Source: an uncultured Alphaproteobacteria bacterium
GTDB lineage: Bacteria; Pseudomonadota; Alphaproteobacteria; Parvibaculales; Parvibaculaceae
Reading direction: 5' to 3'
Length of the DNA stretch: 39,994 bases
NCBI GenBank assembly: GCA_903889655.1
Contig: CAISYL010000110.1
Location: 1 to 39,994, forward strand
In this document: positions 27,237 to 37,876 of the stretch, piece by piece
How positions within the stretch are numbered: position 1 is the stretch's first letter
Layout of the letters: each line of letters opens with the position of its first letter
Made by a program: the position numbers and the translations under genes
Notes under the pieces: generated by a model
What the model saw: only the letters and a program-made list of their open reading frames with translations
Told to the model about the DNA's origin: nothing
The model's database searches: none

Positions 27237-28291
27237 GTATTGCCCCCACCGCTCACGAAACCGGCCTTCACCGCGCCCACCGTGCCGCCCGAATTCTTCG
27301 TCCCGCCATTCTTGTCGCCGACCTTGGCCGCCAACGCATCGCCCCGCTCCGCCATTGCATCCGACGTCAGGGCGACGCTCACGCGATCCGGCAGTCTGAG
27401 ATCGACTGATTCGATATCGCGCGAAAGAATCTTATATGTCTGATCGAGAGCGACGAGATCGGCAAGCGCCTTTTCGACGCCGACCTCCGGAAGCTTCACG
27501 TCGACTCCATTTTCGAAGCGCAGATTCCAGCGGCGATCGCCGACGCGAACGAAGGCGCGCACGCGCGGCAGCAATTGCGGCTGCGTCTGCTGGATCAGGC
27601 TGAGGATGTCGTGCGCCTCGCGCGCACCGCCGAAGCCGACCAGGAACGGAAGATTACCGAAGGACTGGACGTTCTCGTCGGTGATCGGTTGCCCGTCGAT
27701 GTCGACGACGGACAGCGTGCCGCCCCTCTGCCAGATGGCGAAAGGCTGGCGCTCGACGACGTCGATGCGGATCGCATGAGGCAGAAGGCGCGTGACGGTC
27801 GCGGACTTGACCCAGTCGACGTGTTCGATGCGCTCGCGGGCGGCCTCCGTGTCGATCGCGAAGATCGGATCGCCGCGCGCAACGCCGAGCGCCGCCAGCA
27901 GCGCCTGCGGATCGGCATGATTGCGGCCGGTGACGGTCACATCCTCGACGCTGAAACCGGCAAGTGCGAGGACGCGATTGCCCTGAAAGGCGACTTCGCG
28001 CGCCGCCGAGGAGACATGGCCGCCGACGAAGAGGCCGTAGAGGCCGACGCCGACAATGAGGACGACCGTCGCAACGGTGAAGGGACGCATGCCGAAGCTG
28101 CCTTCGCGCATCTCCTCGACCCAGCGCATCAGGCCGGAGGCAGGACGCTCGTTGCGACGCCCGAAGCCGCGATCCGCGACCGCACGGCGGCGGCCGGGCG
28201 CGATTTTCGACGGGGCGCGTTTTTTCGCCGGCACGGCGCGCACGCCGGTCCGCGAAACTGCCTTGCCGCGGCTTCCACTCACCGATCGCAT
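27233..28291 (-). CDS. ftsQ: Cell division protein FtsQ, 352 aa
   Basis: A bitopic inner-membrane protein linking cytoplasmic and periplasmic divisome parts. It has a very basic cytoplasmic N-terminus (residues 1-68, rich in Arg, Lys and Ala), one membrane helix (about 70-90), a POTRA domain (about 112-180: [24 protein letters not shown]), the FtsQ/DivIB beta domain (to about 310), and a low-complexity Gly/Asn/Lys tail. The start ATG at 28289-28291 is set by GGAGG just upstream. The open frame extends 140 codons further only as an overlap with ddl. It overlaps ddl by 13 bases and ftsA by four. Confidence 0.95.
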   Translation of the reverse strand: MRSVSGSRGKAVSRTGVRAVPAKKRAPSKIAPGRRRAVADRGFGRRNERPASGLMRWVEEMREGSFGMRPFTVATVVLIVGVGLYGLFVGGHVSSAAREVAFQGNRVLALAGFSVEDVTVTGRNHADPQALLAALGVARGDPIFAIDTEAARERIEHVDWVKSATVTRLLPHAIRIDVVERQPFAIWQRGGTLSVVDIDGQPITDENVQSFGNLPFLVGFGGAREAHDILSLIQQTQPQLLPRVRAFVRVGDRRWNLRFENGVDVKLPEVGVEKALADLVALDQTYKILSRDIESVDLRLPDRVSVALTSDAMAERGDALAAKVGDKNGGTKNSGGTVGAVKAGFVSGGGNT

Positions 28292-29202
28292 GATGCGTCC
28301 TCCACCATCCAGCTCACGAGTTCGCCGTAGGAATAGCCCGCCAGATTTGCGAGTTCGGGCACCAGCGAGGTCGGCGTCATGCCGGGCTGCGTGTTGACTT
28401 CGAGCAGGATCAGCTCGGGCTTGCCCTTGCGCGTATCGTCGAAGCGGAAATCGGCGCGGCTGACGCCACGGCAGCCAAGCGCGCGGTGGGCGGCGAGCGT
28501 CACCCGCTGCACTTCCGCATATGCTTCGGTATCGATTTTCGCCGGCACTTCGTGGCTCGATCCGCCGGAGGCATATTTCGCCTCGTAGTCGTAGAACTGC
28601 GTGTTCGCCTTGATCTCGGTGACGCCGAGCGTCTCCTCGCCCATGACGGCGCAGGTGAGCTCGCGGCCGGCGATGTAGCGCTCCGCCATCACCTCTTCGC
28701 CGAGATCCCAATCAGACGAGGTCAGTTCCGCCGGCGGACGGTTCTCGCCCTTGCGCACGATGAAGACGCCAACGGACGAGCCCTGATTGACCGGCTTGAT
28801 GACATAGGGCGGCTCGAGGACATGGGCCTTCGCCGCTTCCTCGCGCGGCACAACGACGCTTTCGGCGATCGGCAGACCGGCCGCGCGGAAGATCGCCTTG
28901 GCGCGTTCCTTGTGCATGGCGAGCGCGGAAGCCAGCACGCCCGAATGCGTGTAGGGAATATTCAGGATTTCGAGAAGGCCCTGCACGCAGCCATCCTCGC
29001 CCCAGCGGCCATGAAGCGCGTTGAAGGCGACGTCGGGCTTCAGCTTCAGAAGCTGATCGGCGAGATCGCGGCCGGCGTCGATTTCGGTGACGCGATAACC
29101 CTGCTGGCGCAGCGCGTCGGCGCAGCCGCGCCCCGAGACGAGGCTCACTTCGCGTTCCGGCGACCAGCCGCCCTTGAGAACGGCGACATGCTTCTTGGTC
29201 AT
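28279..29202 (-). CDS. ddl: D-alanine--D-alanine ligase, 307 aa
   Basis: An ATP-grasp enzyme that makes the D-Ala-D-Ala dipeptide added by MurF. Visible features: the N-terminal [17 protein letters not shown] block, [19 protein letters not shown], the ATP-grasp stretch [14 protein letters not shown], the omega loop with Tyr (YDYEAKY, the D-Ala rather than D-lactate type), and [18 protein letters not shown] with metal-binding Glu and Asn. The start ATG at 29200-29202 overlaps the murB stop (ATGA); a longer open frame is only an overlap with murB. The position between murB and ftsQ matches DdlB of other dcw clusters. Confidence 0.97.
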   Translation of the reverse strand: MTKKHVAVLKGGWSPEREVSLVSGRGCADALRQQGYRVTEIDAGRDLADQLLKLKPDVAFNALHGRWGEDGCVQGLLEILNIPYTHSGVLASALAMHKERAKAIFRAAGLPIAESVVVPREEAAKAHVLEPPYVIKPVNQGSSVGVFIVRKGENRPPAELTSSDWDLGEEVMAERYIAGRELTCAVMGEETLGVTEIKANTQFYDYEAKYASGGSSHEVPAKIDTEAYAEVQRVTLAAHRALGCRGVSRADFRFDDTRKGKPELILLEVNTQPGMTPTSLVPELANLAGYSYGELVSWMVEDASCDR

Positions 29203-30125
29203 GCCCGCTCTCCTATCCGCTTGATTTCCCATTCGAGGGTCACGCCGCTTGTCTCCTTGACGCGGGCGCGCACTTCTTCGCCCAGATCCTCGAGGTCGGC
29301 GGCGCTCGCATCGGCGAAATTGATGAGGAAGTTGCAGTGAAGTTCCGAGACCTGCGCCCCGCCCTTCACGAGCCCACGGCAACCGGCCGCGTCGATCAGC
29401 TGCCAGGATTTATGGCCTTCAGGATTCTTGAAGGTCGAGCCGCCGGTGCGCGTACGGATCGGCTGCGTCTCTTCGCGGCGCGCCGTGATCTCGTCCATGC
29501 GCTTCTGGATGTCGGCCTTGTCGCCGGGTTCGCCCTGGAAGATCGCCTCGACAAAAATGAGGTCTTCCGGCGCGCCGCAATGGCGATAGGTGTAATGCAT
29601 GTCGGCATTGGTGAAGACGTGGCGCCTGCCCTGCCGGTCGAGTGCGACGGCTTCGACGAGAACATCCTTCGTCTCGCGCGTATAGGCGCCGCCATTCATG
29701 CGCAGCGCGCCGCCAATCGAGCCCGGAATGCCGCGATAGAATTCGAGGCCGGCGATGCCCGCTTCCTGCGCCGCGCGGGCGAGCGCAACGTCGAGCGCCG
29801 CCGTACCTGACCGCAGGCGATGGCCGGGCAGCGCCTCGACCAGGCCGAAGCCCTTGCCGCCGAGGCGGATGACGATGCCGGCGACGCCGCCATCGCGGAC
29901 GAGCAGGTTCGAGCCGACGCCGATGACGGTGACGGGAATATCGGCGGGCGTGCCCGCGAGGAACGCCGCGAGGTCGTCGGCATCGGCGGGACGGAACAGC
30001 ACTTCCGCCGGACCGCCGACGCGGAACCATGTCAACGGCGCGAGCGGCGCATTCTCGATCAACTCGCCGCGCACTTTCGGCAGCCGGTCGATCAGAGACG
30101 AGGTCGAGGCATGAGCGGCCATCAT
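29199..30125 (-). CDS. murB: UDP-N-acetylenolpyruvoylglucosamine reductase MurB, 308 aa
   Basis: The FAD/NADPH enzyme that reduces UDP-GlcNAc-enolpyruvate to UDP-MurNAc. The FAD-binding part has [14 protein letters not shown] near the N-terminus, [14 protein letters not shown], and the [21 protein letters not shown] block. The C-terminal domain contains [13 protein letters not shown] with the proton-donor Ser and ends with [11 protein letters not shown] including the conserved Glu. The start is ATG at 30123-30125, overlapping the murC stop; a second ATG follows directly. The ribosome binding site (GGGGAAGGGGAA) lies in the last codons of murC. The alternative start 38 codons upstream is rejected because it lies inside murC. 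Confidence 0.96.
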   Translation of the reverse strand: MMAAHASTSSLIDRLPKVRGELIENAPLAPLTWFRVGGPAEVLFRPADADDLAAFLAGTPADIPVTVIGVGSNLLVRDGGVAGIVIRLGGKGFGLVEALPGHRLRSGTAALDVALARAAQEAGIAGLEFYRGIPGSIGGALRMNGGAYTRETKDVLVEAVALDRQGRRHVFTNADMHYTYRHCGAPEDLIFVEAIFQGEPGDKADIQKRMDEITARREETQPIRTRTGGSTFKNPEGHKSWQLIDAAGCRGLVKGGAQVSELHCNFLINFADASAADLEDLGEEVRARVKETSGVTLEWEIKRIGERA

Positions 30126-31603
30126 TTCCCCTTCCCCTTTTTGGCTTTCGGCTTCGCGGTCTTTTCCTTTTTGACGTCCTTCTTCACCTTGGTCTTCTTG
30201 CCAAGGGCGGCGAGATCGGCGGGAAGCGCATTCGCCCAATAGGTGATGCTGCCGGCGCCGAGACAGACGACGATGTCGCCGGGCTTTGCGAGTTCCGAAA
30301 CGAGCTTCGGCAAGGCTTCCGGCCCCTCCAGCGCGATGACGTCGCGATGGCCGCGGTCGCGCAGGCCTTCGACGAGCGAGTCCTTGTCGGCGCCTTCGAT
30401 GGGCTGTTCGCCCGCCGTATAGACGTCGGCAACGATCACCGTGTCGGCATCGTTGAAGCAGGCGCAGAATTCGTCGAAGAGATTATGAAGGCGCGTGTAG
30501 CGATGCGGCTGCACGACGGCGACGATGCGGCCGGCCGTCGCCGAGCGCGCGGCCTGAAGCACCGCCGCGTTCTCGACCGGGTGATGGCCGTAATCGTCAT
30601 AGATGTCGACGCCGTTCCAGGCGCCGACATGGGTGAAGCGACGCTTCACACCGCCAAAGCTTTCGAGTGCCTTGCGGAACTTCGCTTCCGGAATGCCCAT
30701 CTGCGTCGCAACGCCGATGGCGGCGAGTGAGTTTAGCATATTGTGGCGGCCATGCATCGGCAGCTTCACCGCCGCGATTTCATGCGCGTCGCCCGTCTTG
30801 CGGTCGGTGATCGTCACGTCGAAGACGTTGAGACCCTTTTCGACACGCGGATTGGTGGCGCGGATGTCGGCCTGCGGGCTCGTCCCGTAGGTAATGATGC
30901 GGCGGTCGCGGACGCGGCCGATCAGCGCCTGCACTTCCGGATGATCGATGCACATCACGGCGCAGCCGTAAAAAGGCACATTCTCGACGAACGTCAGGAA
31001 GGCGTCCTTCGCGGCCTCGAAGGTGCCGTAATAGTCGAGATGCTCGGGATCGATATTGGTGACGATGGCGACGGTCGCGGGCAGCTTGACGAAGGTGCCG
31101 TCGGATTCGTCGGCCTCGACCACCATCCATTCGCCGGCGCCGAGGCGCGCATTGGTGCCATAGGCGTTGATGATACCGCCATTGATGACGGTCGGGTCGA
31201 GCCCCGCCCCGTCAAGGATCGCGGCGACGAGTGAGGTCGTGGTCGTCTTGCCATGCGTGCCGGCAATGGCGACGCAGGATTTGAGGCGCATCAGCTCGGC
31301 GAGCATTTCGGCGCGGCGCACGACAGGCAGGAAGCGCGCGCGGGCTTCGACGAGCTCGGGATTGTCGGATTTGATCGCCGAGGAGACGACGAGCACCTGC
31401 GCATCGGCAAGGTTCTTCGCGGCATGACCGACCATCACTTCGATGCCAAGGCCGCGCAGGCGCTTGACGTTCGCGCTGTCGGCGACGTCGCTGCCCTGCA
31501 CCTTGTAGCCAAGATTGTGCATGACTTCGGCAATGCCGCTCATGCCGATGCCGCCGATGCCGACGAAGTGGATAATGCCTATGTCGAGTGGCGCTGGGCG
31601 CAT
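30122..31603 (-). CDS. murC: UDP-N-acetylmuramate--L-alanine ligase MurC, 493 aa
   Basis: It adds L-Ala to UDP-MurNAc, the first stem-peptide residue. It shows the N-terminal [16 protein letters not shown] nucleotide-sugar fold, the P-loop GTHGKTTTT, the central ligase domain with [14 protein letters not shown] and [11 protein letters not shown], and the C-terminal domain with DDYGHHPVE. The last 26 residues are a lysine-rich tail (14 Lys), not part of the usual enzyme. ATG at 31601-31603 is preferred to an adjacent in-frame TTG because GGGAGG is six bases before it. The gene overlaps murG by one base and murB by four. Confidence 0.97.
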   Translation of the reverse strand: MRPAPLDIGIIHFVGIGGIGMSGIAEVMHNLGYKVQGSDVADSANVKRLRGLGIEVMVGHAAKNLADAQVLVVSSAIKSDNPELVEARARFLPVVRRAEMLAELMRLKSCVAIAGTHGKTTTTSLVAAILDGAGLDPTVINGGIINAYGTNARLGAGEWMVVEADESDGTFVKLPATVAIVTNIDPEHLDYYGTFEAAKDAFLTFVENVPFYGCAVMCIDHPEVQALIGRVRDRRIITYGTSPQADIRATNPRVEKGLNVFDVTITDRKTGDAHEIAAVKLPMHGRHNMLNSLAAIGVATQMGIPEAKFRKALESFGGVKRRFTHVGAWNGVDIYDDYGHHPVENAAVLQAARSATAGRIVAVVQPHRYTRLHNLFDEFCACFNDADTVIVADVYTAGEQPIEGADKDSLVEGLRDRGHRDVIALEGPEALPKLVSELAKPGDIVVCLGAGSITYWANALPADLAALGKKTKVKKDVKKEKTAKPKAKKGKGK

Positions 31604-32793
31604 CAACAGCCTCCCTGCGCGAATAAAAGTGGGCCCGGAGACTGAATGTCGTCCGGGGTAGGTGTCAGAGCCTGAATGGCGTGAAACTCACCACGCCCCA
31701 GCCGCTCCACGAGATCGGCGAGTTTGCGCACCGCATTGGGCTGGCCTTGTGCGAGCGCCGCCTTTGCCGCGCGCGCAAGCGCATCCGGATCGGCGAAGAG
31801 CGCGGCCAGCTTCTCAGCGAGCGCTGCTTCCGTGAAATTCTTCTGTTCGATCATCCAACCGGCGCCGGCGCCTTCAACCTTCTGGGCATTCGCCTTCTGG
31901 TCGTTGTCGAGCGAATGCGGCAACGGAACGAGGATCGACGGACGACCGATGACGCAAAGCTCGCTCACCGTCGAGGCGCCGGAGCGGCCGATGACGAGAT
32001 GCGCGGCGGCGATGCGTTTCGGCATGTCGTCGAAAAAACTCTCGAGCGTCGCGCGGATGCCGGCGCGGTCATAGACCGAACGCACGCGGTCGAGATCTTC
32101 CGGCCGCGCCTGCTGCACGACGGCGAGGCGCGCGCGCAAGGAGTCCGGCAGTTGCGCCAGCGCGGCGGGCACGACATCGCTCAGCACGCGCGCGCCCTGG
32201 CTGCCGCCAAAAACGAGAAGATGAATGGTGTCCGATGCGCCAGGCGTAGCATAGGGTGCGCCGGCTTCGGCGATCACCGCATCGCGGACCGGATTGCCGG
32301 TGACGACAAGACGCGAGGCGTCGCGCGCCTTGAGAAATTTCGGCGCGGCGAAGGTCGAGGCGATCGCCTGCACATAAGGGGCGACGAGGCGATTGACGCG
32401 ACCGAGCACCGCGTTCTGCTCGTGGACGCAAGTCGGGATGCGGCGCAGCAGCGCGCCCGCGACGGGCGGCAATGTCGGATAGCCACCGAAACCGATCACC
32501 ACGGAAGGCTCGACGCGGCCGAGAATGCCGAAGGCCTGACCGATGCCGGAAATGATGGCCGGCGCCGACTGCAGGATGCCGGCAAGGCCGCGATTGGTCG
32601 GCGTCGCGGACGGCACCGCAAAAATGTCGGCGCCCGGAAAGAGCTTGTCGAAATGCGTTACGCGTTCATCGGTCATCAGGACGATGCGGCGACCACGGCG
32701 ACGCAGCTCCTGCGCGAGCGCCTGCCCCGGGAAGAGATGACCACCCGTGCCGCCGGCGGCGATGACGATGGGACCTTCGGGGCGGAGCTTCAT
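31603..32793 (-). CDS. murG: Lipid II synthase glycosyltransferase MurG, 396 aa
   Basis: It transfers GlcNAc from UDP-GlcNAc to lipid I, giving lipid II on the cytoplasmic face. G-loop motifs are clear: [12 protein letters not shown] (12-23), [10 protein letters not shown], and [11 protein letters not shown] in the second Rossmann domain; the donor-binding [12 protein letters not shown] and [19 protein letters not shown] follow. The chain is about 30 residues longer than E. coli MurG (355 aa), with a short extra C-terminal tail. ATG overlaps the ftsW stop (ATGA). Confidence 0.97.
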   Translation of the reverse strand: MKLRPEGPIVIAAGGTGGHLFPGQALAQELRRRGRRIVLMTDERVTHFDKLFPGADIFAVPSATPTNRGLAGILQSAPAIISGIGQAFGILGRVEPSVVIGFGGYPTLPPVAGALLRRIPTCVHEQNAVLGRVNRLVAPYVQAIASTFAAPKFLKARDASRLVVTGNPVRDAVIAEAGAPYATPGASDTIHLLVFGGSQGARVLSDVVPAALAQLPDSLRARLAVVQQARPEDLDRVRSVYDRAGIRATLESFFDDMPKRIAAAHLVIGRSGASTVSELCVIGRPSILVPLPHSLDNDQKANAQKVEGAGAGWMIEQKNFTEAALAEKLAALFADPDALARAAKAALAQGQPNAVRKLADLVERLGRGEFHAIQALTPTPDDIQSPGPLLFAQGGC

Positions 32794-33938
32794 GCATGCG
32801 CCCTCTTGCCGTTGGGCGGCGTTACATGGCTGCCGGCACGACGGCGCGTCAGCGCAAGCAACATCCCCATGGTGTAACCGAGCGCGATCATCGACGAGCC
32901 GCCATAGGAAATGAATGGCAACGTCATGCCCTTGGCGGGAATGAGATCGACATTGACCGACATGTTGATGAGCGCCTGCAGGCCGAACAGCGCAATGAGA
33001 CCGCAGGCGGCGAATTGCACAAAAAGGTCCTGCTCCTCCATCGCCCTGCTCAATGTGCGCATCACAACGAAGGAGAAGACGCCGATGATGAGGAGACCGG
33101 AGACGACGCCATATTCCTCCGCCGCGACGGCGAAGATGAAGTCGGTATGGGCGTCGGGAAGAATGCGCTTCACCTCGCCCTCGCCCGGGCCGCGACCGAA
33201 AAAGCCGCCGGCGTGGAAAGCGTCGAGCGCGCGGTCGATCTGATAGGTATCGCCCGAATCCGGATTGAGGAAACGATCGACGCGGCTCGCGACATGCGGC
33301 ATCAGCGTGTAGGCGGCAAGCGCACCGATGATGGCGACCGTGCCGAGCGAAGCGATCCAGCGCCAGGAGAGACCGGCCATGAAGAAGATCGCGCCGAAGA
33401 CCATCGTCACCAGCATCAACTGGCCGAAATCAGGCTGCATCGCGAGAACGCCGACAACCATCACATAGAGCGTGAGTGCGATGGGTGTACCGGGAAAACC
33501 GGGTGTGCGCTGGGCTTCGGCGAACATCCATGCCGCAAGGACGATGAAAGAGGGCTTCACGAATTCGGACGGCTGGATTGCCAGCGGGCCGATCTGCAGC
33601 CAGCGGTGCGCGCCCTTCACTTCCGGTCCGATGACCAGCGTCAGGGCCATCAGCGCGAAGGCGATCAGGAAGGTGATCGCGGCGACGCGGCGGACCTGCC
33701 GGACATTGAGCAGCGATACGCCGATCATTGTCGCGATGGTCGGTACGAAAAAGAAGAGCTGGCGATAGACGAAATGGAATGGCGGCAGATGAATGCGCAT
33801 CGCGACCGCCGGGCTCGCGGCGAGCGCCAGAACGCCGCCGATCAGCATCAGGCAGAAGAGCGCGAAGAGCGTCCATTTGTCGACGGTCCACCACCATTCG
33901 GCGATCTGGCTGCGGTTGGTGCGCGCGAGACGGATCAT
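32790..33938 (-). CDS. ftsW: SEDS peptidoglycan polymerase FtsW, 382 aa
   Basis: The septal lipid II polymerase that works with FtsI. About ten hydrophobic helices are visible from residue 20 on. Family motifs are GAHRWLQIGPLAIQPSEFVKP and the extracellular loop GPGEGEVKRILPDAHTDFIFAVAAEEYG, with the catalytic Asp in TDFIFA, and FISYGGSSM near the C-terminus. The location between murD and murG marks it as FtsW rather than RodA. Both ends overlap neighbours by four bases. Confidence 0.97.
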   Translation of the reverse strand: MIRLARTNRSQIAEWWWTVDKWTLFALFCLMLIGGVLALAASPAVAMRIHLPPFHFVYRQLFFFVPTIATMIGVSLLNVRQVRRVAAITFLIAFALMALTLVIGPEVKGAHRWLQIGPLAIQPSEFVKPSFIVLAAWMFAEAQRTPGFPGTPIALTLYVMVVGVLAMQPDFGQLMLVTMVFGAIFFMAGLSWRWIASLGTVAIIGALAAYTLMPHVASRVDRFLNPDSGDTYQIDRALDAFHAGGFFGRGPGEGEVKRILPDAHTDFIFAVAAEEYGVVSGLLIIGVFSFVVMRTLSRAMEEQDLFVQFAACGLIALFGLQALINMSVNVDLIPAKGMTLPFISYGGSSMIALGYTMGMLLALTRRRAGSHVTPPNGKRAHA

Positions 33939-35344
33939 GCGGATGCCCTCCCCTTGTCCGAGAGATGCTTCAGCACGAGCGCGCGAAAGGCGTCGCCGCG
34001 CACTTCGAAATTCGGATATTGATCGAACGAGGCGCAGGCCGGCGACAGGAGCACGACGCGGAGATCGCCTTCGGCTTCTTCGGCATCGTTCGCGGCACTT
34101 TCGACCGCGCGATCGAGCGTCTGGGCACGCGTGTAACCGACCTTGCCTTCGAGGGTGTGGGCGAATTCGTCGGAGGATGCGCCGATCAGGTAGGCATGGC
34201 GGACGCGCGGGAAATATTCGATGAGGGTTTCGATACCGCCCTCTTTCGATTTGCCGCCGAGAATCCAGTAGATGTCGTGGTAGGTCGCCAGCGCCTTCGA
34301 CGCCGCATCGGCATTCGTCGCCTTGCTGTCGTTGACGTAACGCACGCCATCCTGCTCGGCGACGATTTCCATCCGATGGGCAAGACCGGGGAAGGTCTCG
34401 AAGGAGGCCAGAATCTTGTCGCGCGGGAAGCCCAGCGCACGCCCGGCCGCATAGGCCGCCGCCGCATTCTGCCAGTTATGCGCGCCGGCCAGCGTCCGCA
34501 GCGGGCGGAGGTCGCCCACCTTCTGCGTCTGCGTGCCGGTGCTGTCGTAGAGCAGCCCGTCGAGAACATAGATGCCGCGCCCGATCGTCTTGCCGATCGA
34601 GACCGGCACGACCTTCTGTAATCGCGTGGCGGAAACCGCCGTGCAGATGTCCGACGAATATCCATCGTCGACGCCGATAATCGCCGTATCTTCGGCAGTC
34701 TGATTGGCGAAGACGCGCGCTTTCACGCCGGCGTAGTTCTCGATCGTGCCGTGGCGGTCGATATGGTCGGGCGTAATGTTGAGCAGGATCGCGACATTCG
34801 GCGCAAAGCCCGGCGCGAGGTCGATCTGGTAAGACGAGACCTCGATCACATAGACGCTGTTCGCGCGCGGCGGATCGAGCTCGAAAACCGGCTTGCCGAT
34901 ATTGCCGCCGACCTGCGCGTCGCCGCCGCAGCGCGCCACCATATGGCCGATCAGCGCCGTCGTGGTCGACTTGCCGTTGGTGCCGGTGATGGCGACGAGC
35001 TTTGCGCCCGCTCCACTCGCCTTCAAGGTGCGACCGAGAAGTTCCACATCGCCGATGATTTCGACGCCCGCCGCCGCCGCACGCTTCGCCGACCAATGGG
35101 GTTCGGGATGCGTCAGCGGTACGCCGGGGCTCAGCACCAGCGCGGCGATGTCGCTCCAGTCGCGCGTCGCGATATCCTCGAGCACGATGCCGGCGTCGGC
35201 CGCTTCCTTACGCTTTGCTTCGGTGTCGTCCCAGGCGATGACTTTGGCGCCGCCGTCCTGAAGCGCGCGCACGGTCGAGAGCCCGGATTTTCCGAGCCCG
35301 AAGACCGCAACCACACGTCCGGCGAAACCGGCGACAGGAATCAT
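33935..35344 (-). CDS. murD: UDP-N-acetylmuramoyl-L-alanine--D-glutamate ligase MurD, 469 aa
   Basis: It adds D-Glu to UDP-MurNAc-L-Ala. The N-terminal domain has VAVFGLGKSGLSTVRAL (12-28), the central domain has the P-loop TGTNGKSTTTAL and LNITPDHIDRHGTIENY, and the C-terminal domain has HRMEIVAEQDGVRYVNDSKATN and WILGGKSKEGG, all typical of MurD. Length is usual. The start lies four bases after the mraY stop; the end overlaps ftsW (ATGA). Confidence 0.97.
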   Translation of the reverse strand: MIPVAGFAGRVVAVFGLGKSGLSTVRALQDGGAKVIAWDDTEAKRKEAADAGIVLEDIATRDWSDIAALVLSPGVPLTHPEPHWSAKRAAAAGVEIIGDVELLGRTLKASGAGAKLVAITGTNGKSTTTALIGHMVARCGGDAQVGGNIGKPVFELDPPRANSVYVIEVSSYQIDLAPGFAPNVAILLNITPDHIDRHGTIENYAGVKARVFANQTAEDTAIIGVDDGYSSDICTAVSATRLQKVVPVSIGKTIGRGIYVLDGLLYDSTGTQTQKVGDLRPLRTLAGAHNWQNAAAAYAAGRALGFPRDKILASFETFPGLAHRMEIVAEQDGVRYVNDSKATNADAASKALATYHDIYWILGGKSKEGGIETLIEYFPRVRHAYLIGASSDEFAHTLEGKVGYTRAQTLDRAVESAANDAEEAEGDLRVVLLSPACASFDQYPNFEVRGDAFRALVLKHLSDKGRASA

Positions 35345-35348
35345 TACT

Positions 35349-36440
35349 TCACCTCAACTTCAACGTCGCGAGCCCCGCCATGGCGAGGACGACGGCGATG
35401 ATCCAGAAGCGGATGACGACGGTCGGTTCCGCCCATCCCTTCTGTTCGAAATGATGATGCAGCGGCGCCATGCGGAAGACGCGCTTGCCGGTCATCTTGA
35501 AGGATGCGACCTGCACGATGACGGAGACGGCTTCGAGCACGAAGAGACCGCCGATGATCGCGAGCACGAGTTCATGTTTGGCCGCGACCGAGATCGCGCC
35601 GAGCGCGCCGCCGAGGGCAAGCGAGCCCGTGTCGCCCATGAAGACCATTGCGGGGGGCGCGTTGTACCAGAGGAAACCGAGGCCCGCGCCGATCAGCGCG
35701 CCGCAGAAGACCGCGAGTTCGCCCGTGCCGGCGACGAAGTGGATCTGCAGATAGTCGGCGAAGACGATGTTGCCGACCAGATAGACGATGAGACCGAGGC
35801 TGGCCGAGGCGATCATCACCGGCACGATGGCGAGGCCATCGAGACCGTCGGTGAGATTCACCGCATTCGACGACCCGACGATGACGAGAGCGCCAAAGAC
35901 GAAGAAGAGCGGCCCGAGTTGCAGCAACACGCCCTTGAAGAAAGGAACGGTCAGCGCGGTGGCGAGCATCGGCTCCTTGGAAACCGAGACCAGCGCCCAC
36001 ATGGCGATGAAGGCGATGATGAATTCGAAGAAGAGTTTCACACGGCCGGGAACGCCCTTCGGCGAAATCTTCGAGACCTTCAGATAGTCGTCGGCAAAGC
36101 CGACGGCGCCGAAGCCGAGCGTGACCAGCAGCACGATCCAGACATAACGGTTCGAAAGATCAGCCCAGATCAGCACGGACGGCACGAGGCCGACCAGGAT
36201 CAGAAAGCCGCCCATGGTCGGCGTGCCCTGCTTCTGCACGATATGGGTCTTGGGCCCATCCTCGCGGATCGGCTGTCCACGGCGCTGGCGGGCCTTCAGC
36301 ATCGCGATGATGCGCGGGCCGAAGAGAAAGCTGATAAGGAGCGCCGTCAAGGTCGCGCCGCCGGTTCGGAACGTGATGTAGCGAAAGACGTTGAGCGCCG
36401 CCCAGTCCTTCGACATGCCCGCCAGAAAATCGTAAAGCAT
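35349..36440 (-). CDS. mraY: Phospho-MurNAc-pentapeptide translocase MraY, 363 aa
   Basis: The membrane enzyme that joins phospho-MurNAc-pentapeptide to undecaprenyl phosphate, forming lipid I. Ten membrane helices are expected and hydrophobic runs agree. Active-site motifs are visible: the GTPTMGG block, FADDYLKV with the Asp pair, [26 protein letters not shown] and HHHFEQKGW. Length matches the family (about 360). The start overlaps the murF stop by one base (TGATG) and murD follows after four bases. Confidence 0.98.
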   Translation of the reverse strand: MLYDFLAGMSKDWAALNVFRYITFRTGGATLTALLISFLFGPRIIAMLKARQRRGQPIREDGPKTHIVQKQGTPTMGGFLILVGLVPSVLIWADLSNRYVWIVLLVTLGFGAVGFADDYLKVSKISPKGVPGRVKLFFEFIIAFIAMWALVSVSKEPMLATALTVPFFKGVLLQLGPLFFVFGALVIVGSSNAVNLTDGLDGLAIVPVMIASASLGLIVYLVGNIVFADYLQIHFVAGTGELAVFCGALIGAGLGFLWYNAPPAMVFMGDTGSLALGGALGAISVAAKHELVLAIIGGLFVLEAVSVIVQVASFKMTGKRVFRMAPLHHHFEQKGWAEPTVVIRFWIIAVVLAMAGLATLKLR

Positions 36441-37876
36441 CAGGCTTCCCCCCTGTTGCGCCGAATGCTTTCGCTGTCGTCGTCCCCCAGCGCGAGCAGC
36501 GCCTCGACGATCGGCTTCATCCGCGAACCGTTCGACCCCTTCACCATCACCACGTCGCCCTGCTGGATCGCTTCGGCGAGCGGCGCAATCAACCCGTCGG
36601 ACGTTTCCGCATAAGCGCCCTGACGATCCGCCGGCAGAGTCTTGTAGAGCTCGCGCATATGCGGGCCGCAGGCGAAAACGAGATCGATATCGGCGCGCGC
36701 GAGCGGCACGGCGACGTCACGATGCAGCGCAATCGACTCGGGCCCGAGTTCGAGCATGTCGCCGAGGACGGCGATGCGACGCGCGCGACTGCCGGGCTCG
36801 GTCTGGCCCAGCGCCTCGATCGAGGCCCGCATGGATGCGGGGTTGGCGTTATAGCTTTCGTCGATCACCGTGAAAGGCCGGCCCGGCGCCTCGACACGAT
36901 GGCGTTCGCCGCGTCCGCTCGGCGCCTGAAGCTGCGCGAGGGCCATCGCCGCCAGCGCCAGATCGGCGTCGAGCGCGTCGATGCAGGCGAGCATGGCGAG
37001 GCTGTTCATGACGATATGCCGCCCCGGCACGCCGAGCTTGTAGGTGATGGGCTTTCCGCAGATCGAAGCCGCGACGCAGGAACAGGTTTCCTTCAGCACG
37101 ACTTTCTCGAGATGAGCGTCGGCTTCGGGATGTTCGCCGAAGGAGATGATGCGGCCCGCGCCCGCCGCCTTCGCGCGCGCTTCGAGGCGAGCAAAATGCG
37201 GATTGTCGCGGTTGAGGATGGCGACGCCACCCTTCTGAAGACCGTCGAAGATTTCAGCCTTGGCGTCGGCGATTTCCTCGACCGAGTTGAAATAGGCCAT
37301 GTGCACGGCTTCGACGGTCGTGATGAGCGCAACGAAGGGCTCGACCAGTTTCGAGAGCGGCGTGATTTCGCCCGAATGGTTCATGCCGATTTCGAAAATG
37401 CCGAAACGCGTATCGGCGGGCATACGCGCCAGCGACAGCGGCACGCCCCAGAGATTGTTGTAAGACGCAGCCGAGGCATGCGTCGGCCCCTGCTCCGACA
37501 GGATCATGCGGAGCGCTTCCTTGGTGCCGGTCTTGCCGACGCTGCCGGTGACCGCGACGACTTTCGCGCCGGCACGGCGACGGGCGGCACGACCCAGCGC
37601 ATTCAAGCCTTCGAGCGCGTCCGGAACGACGACCAGCGGGCCGGCGCTTCGCATCGCGTCCGTTACGTCGGAAACAAGGGCAGCGGCTGCCCCGCGCTCA
37701 AAGGCTTTGGCAACATAGACGTGACCGTCCGAATGCTCACCCTTGATCGCGACGAAGAGGTCGCCCTTTTCGAGCGAGCGGCTGTCGATGGAGACGCCAT
37801 TGGCGGTCCAGTCGGCACCGTCGGATGTGCCGCCGGTTGCGGCAAGCACTTCGGCGCGGGTCCAGAGCGGCTTCAT
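36440..37876 (-). CDS. murF: UDP-MurNAc-tripeptide D-alanyl-D-alanine ligase MurF, 478 aa
   Basis: It adds D-Ala-D-Ala, made by Ddl, to finish the cytoplasmic pentapeptide precursor. It shows an N-terminal [24 protein letters not shown] block, the MurF-type P-loop [13 protein letters not shown], the [12 protein letters not shown] stretch, GMNHSGEI, and [14 protein letters not shown] in the C-terminal part, all typical of MurF. Four-base overlap with murE (ATGA). Confidence 0.97.
   Translation of the reverse strand: MKPLWTRAEVLAATGGTSDGADWTANGVSIDSRSLEKGDLFVAIKGEHSDGHVYVAKAFERGAAAALVSDVTDAMRSAGPLVVVPDALEGLNALGRAARRRAGAKVVAVTGSVGKTGTKEALRMILSEQGPTHASAASYNNLWGVPLSLARMPADTRFGIFEIGMNHSGEITPLSKLVEPFVALITTVEAVHMAYFNSVEEIADAKAEIFDGLQKGGVAILNRDNPHFARLEARAKAAGAGRIISFGEHPEADAHLEKVVLKETCSCVAASICGKPITYKLGVPGRHIVMNSLAMLACIDALDADLALAAMALAQLQAPSGRGERHRVEAPGRPFTVIDESYNANPASMRASIEALGQTEPGSRARRIAVLGDMLELGPESIALHRDVAVPLARADIDLVFACGPHMRELYKTLPADRQGAYAETSDGLIAPLAEAIQQGDVVMVKGSNGSRMKPIVEALLALGDDDSESIRRNRGEA

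Noticed and set aside
28292-28711. 140-codon extension of ftsQ into ddl
   Set aside because: It overlaps the ddl coding region in another frame, lacks FtsQ features, and GGAGG sits before the ATG at 28291.
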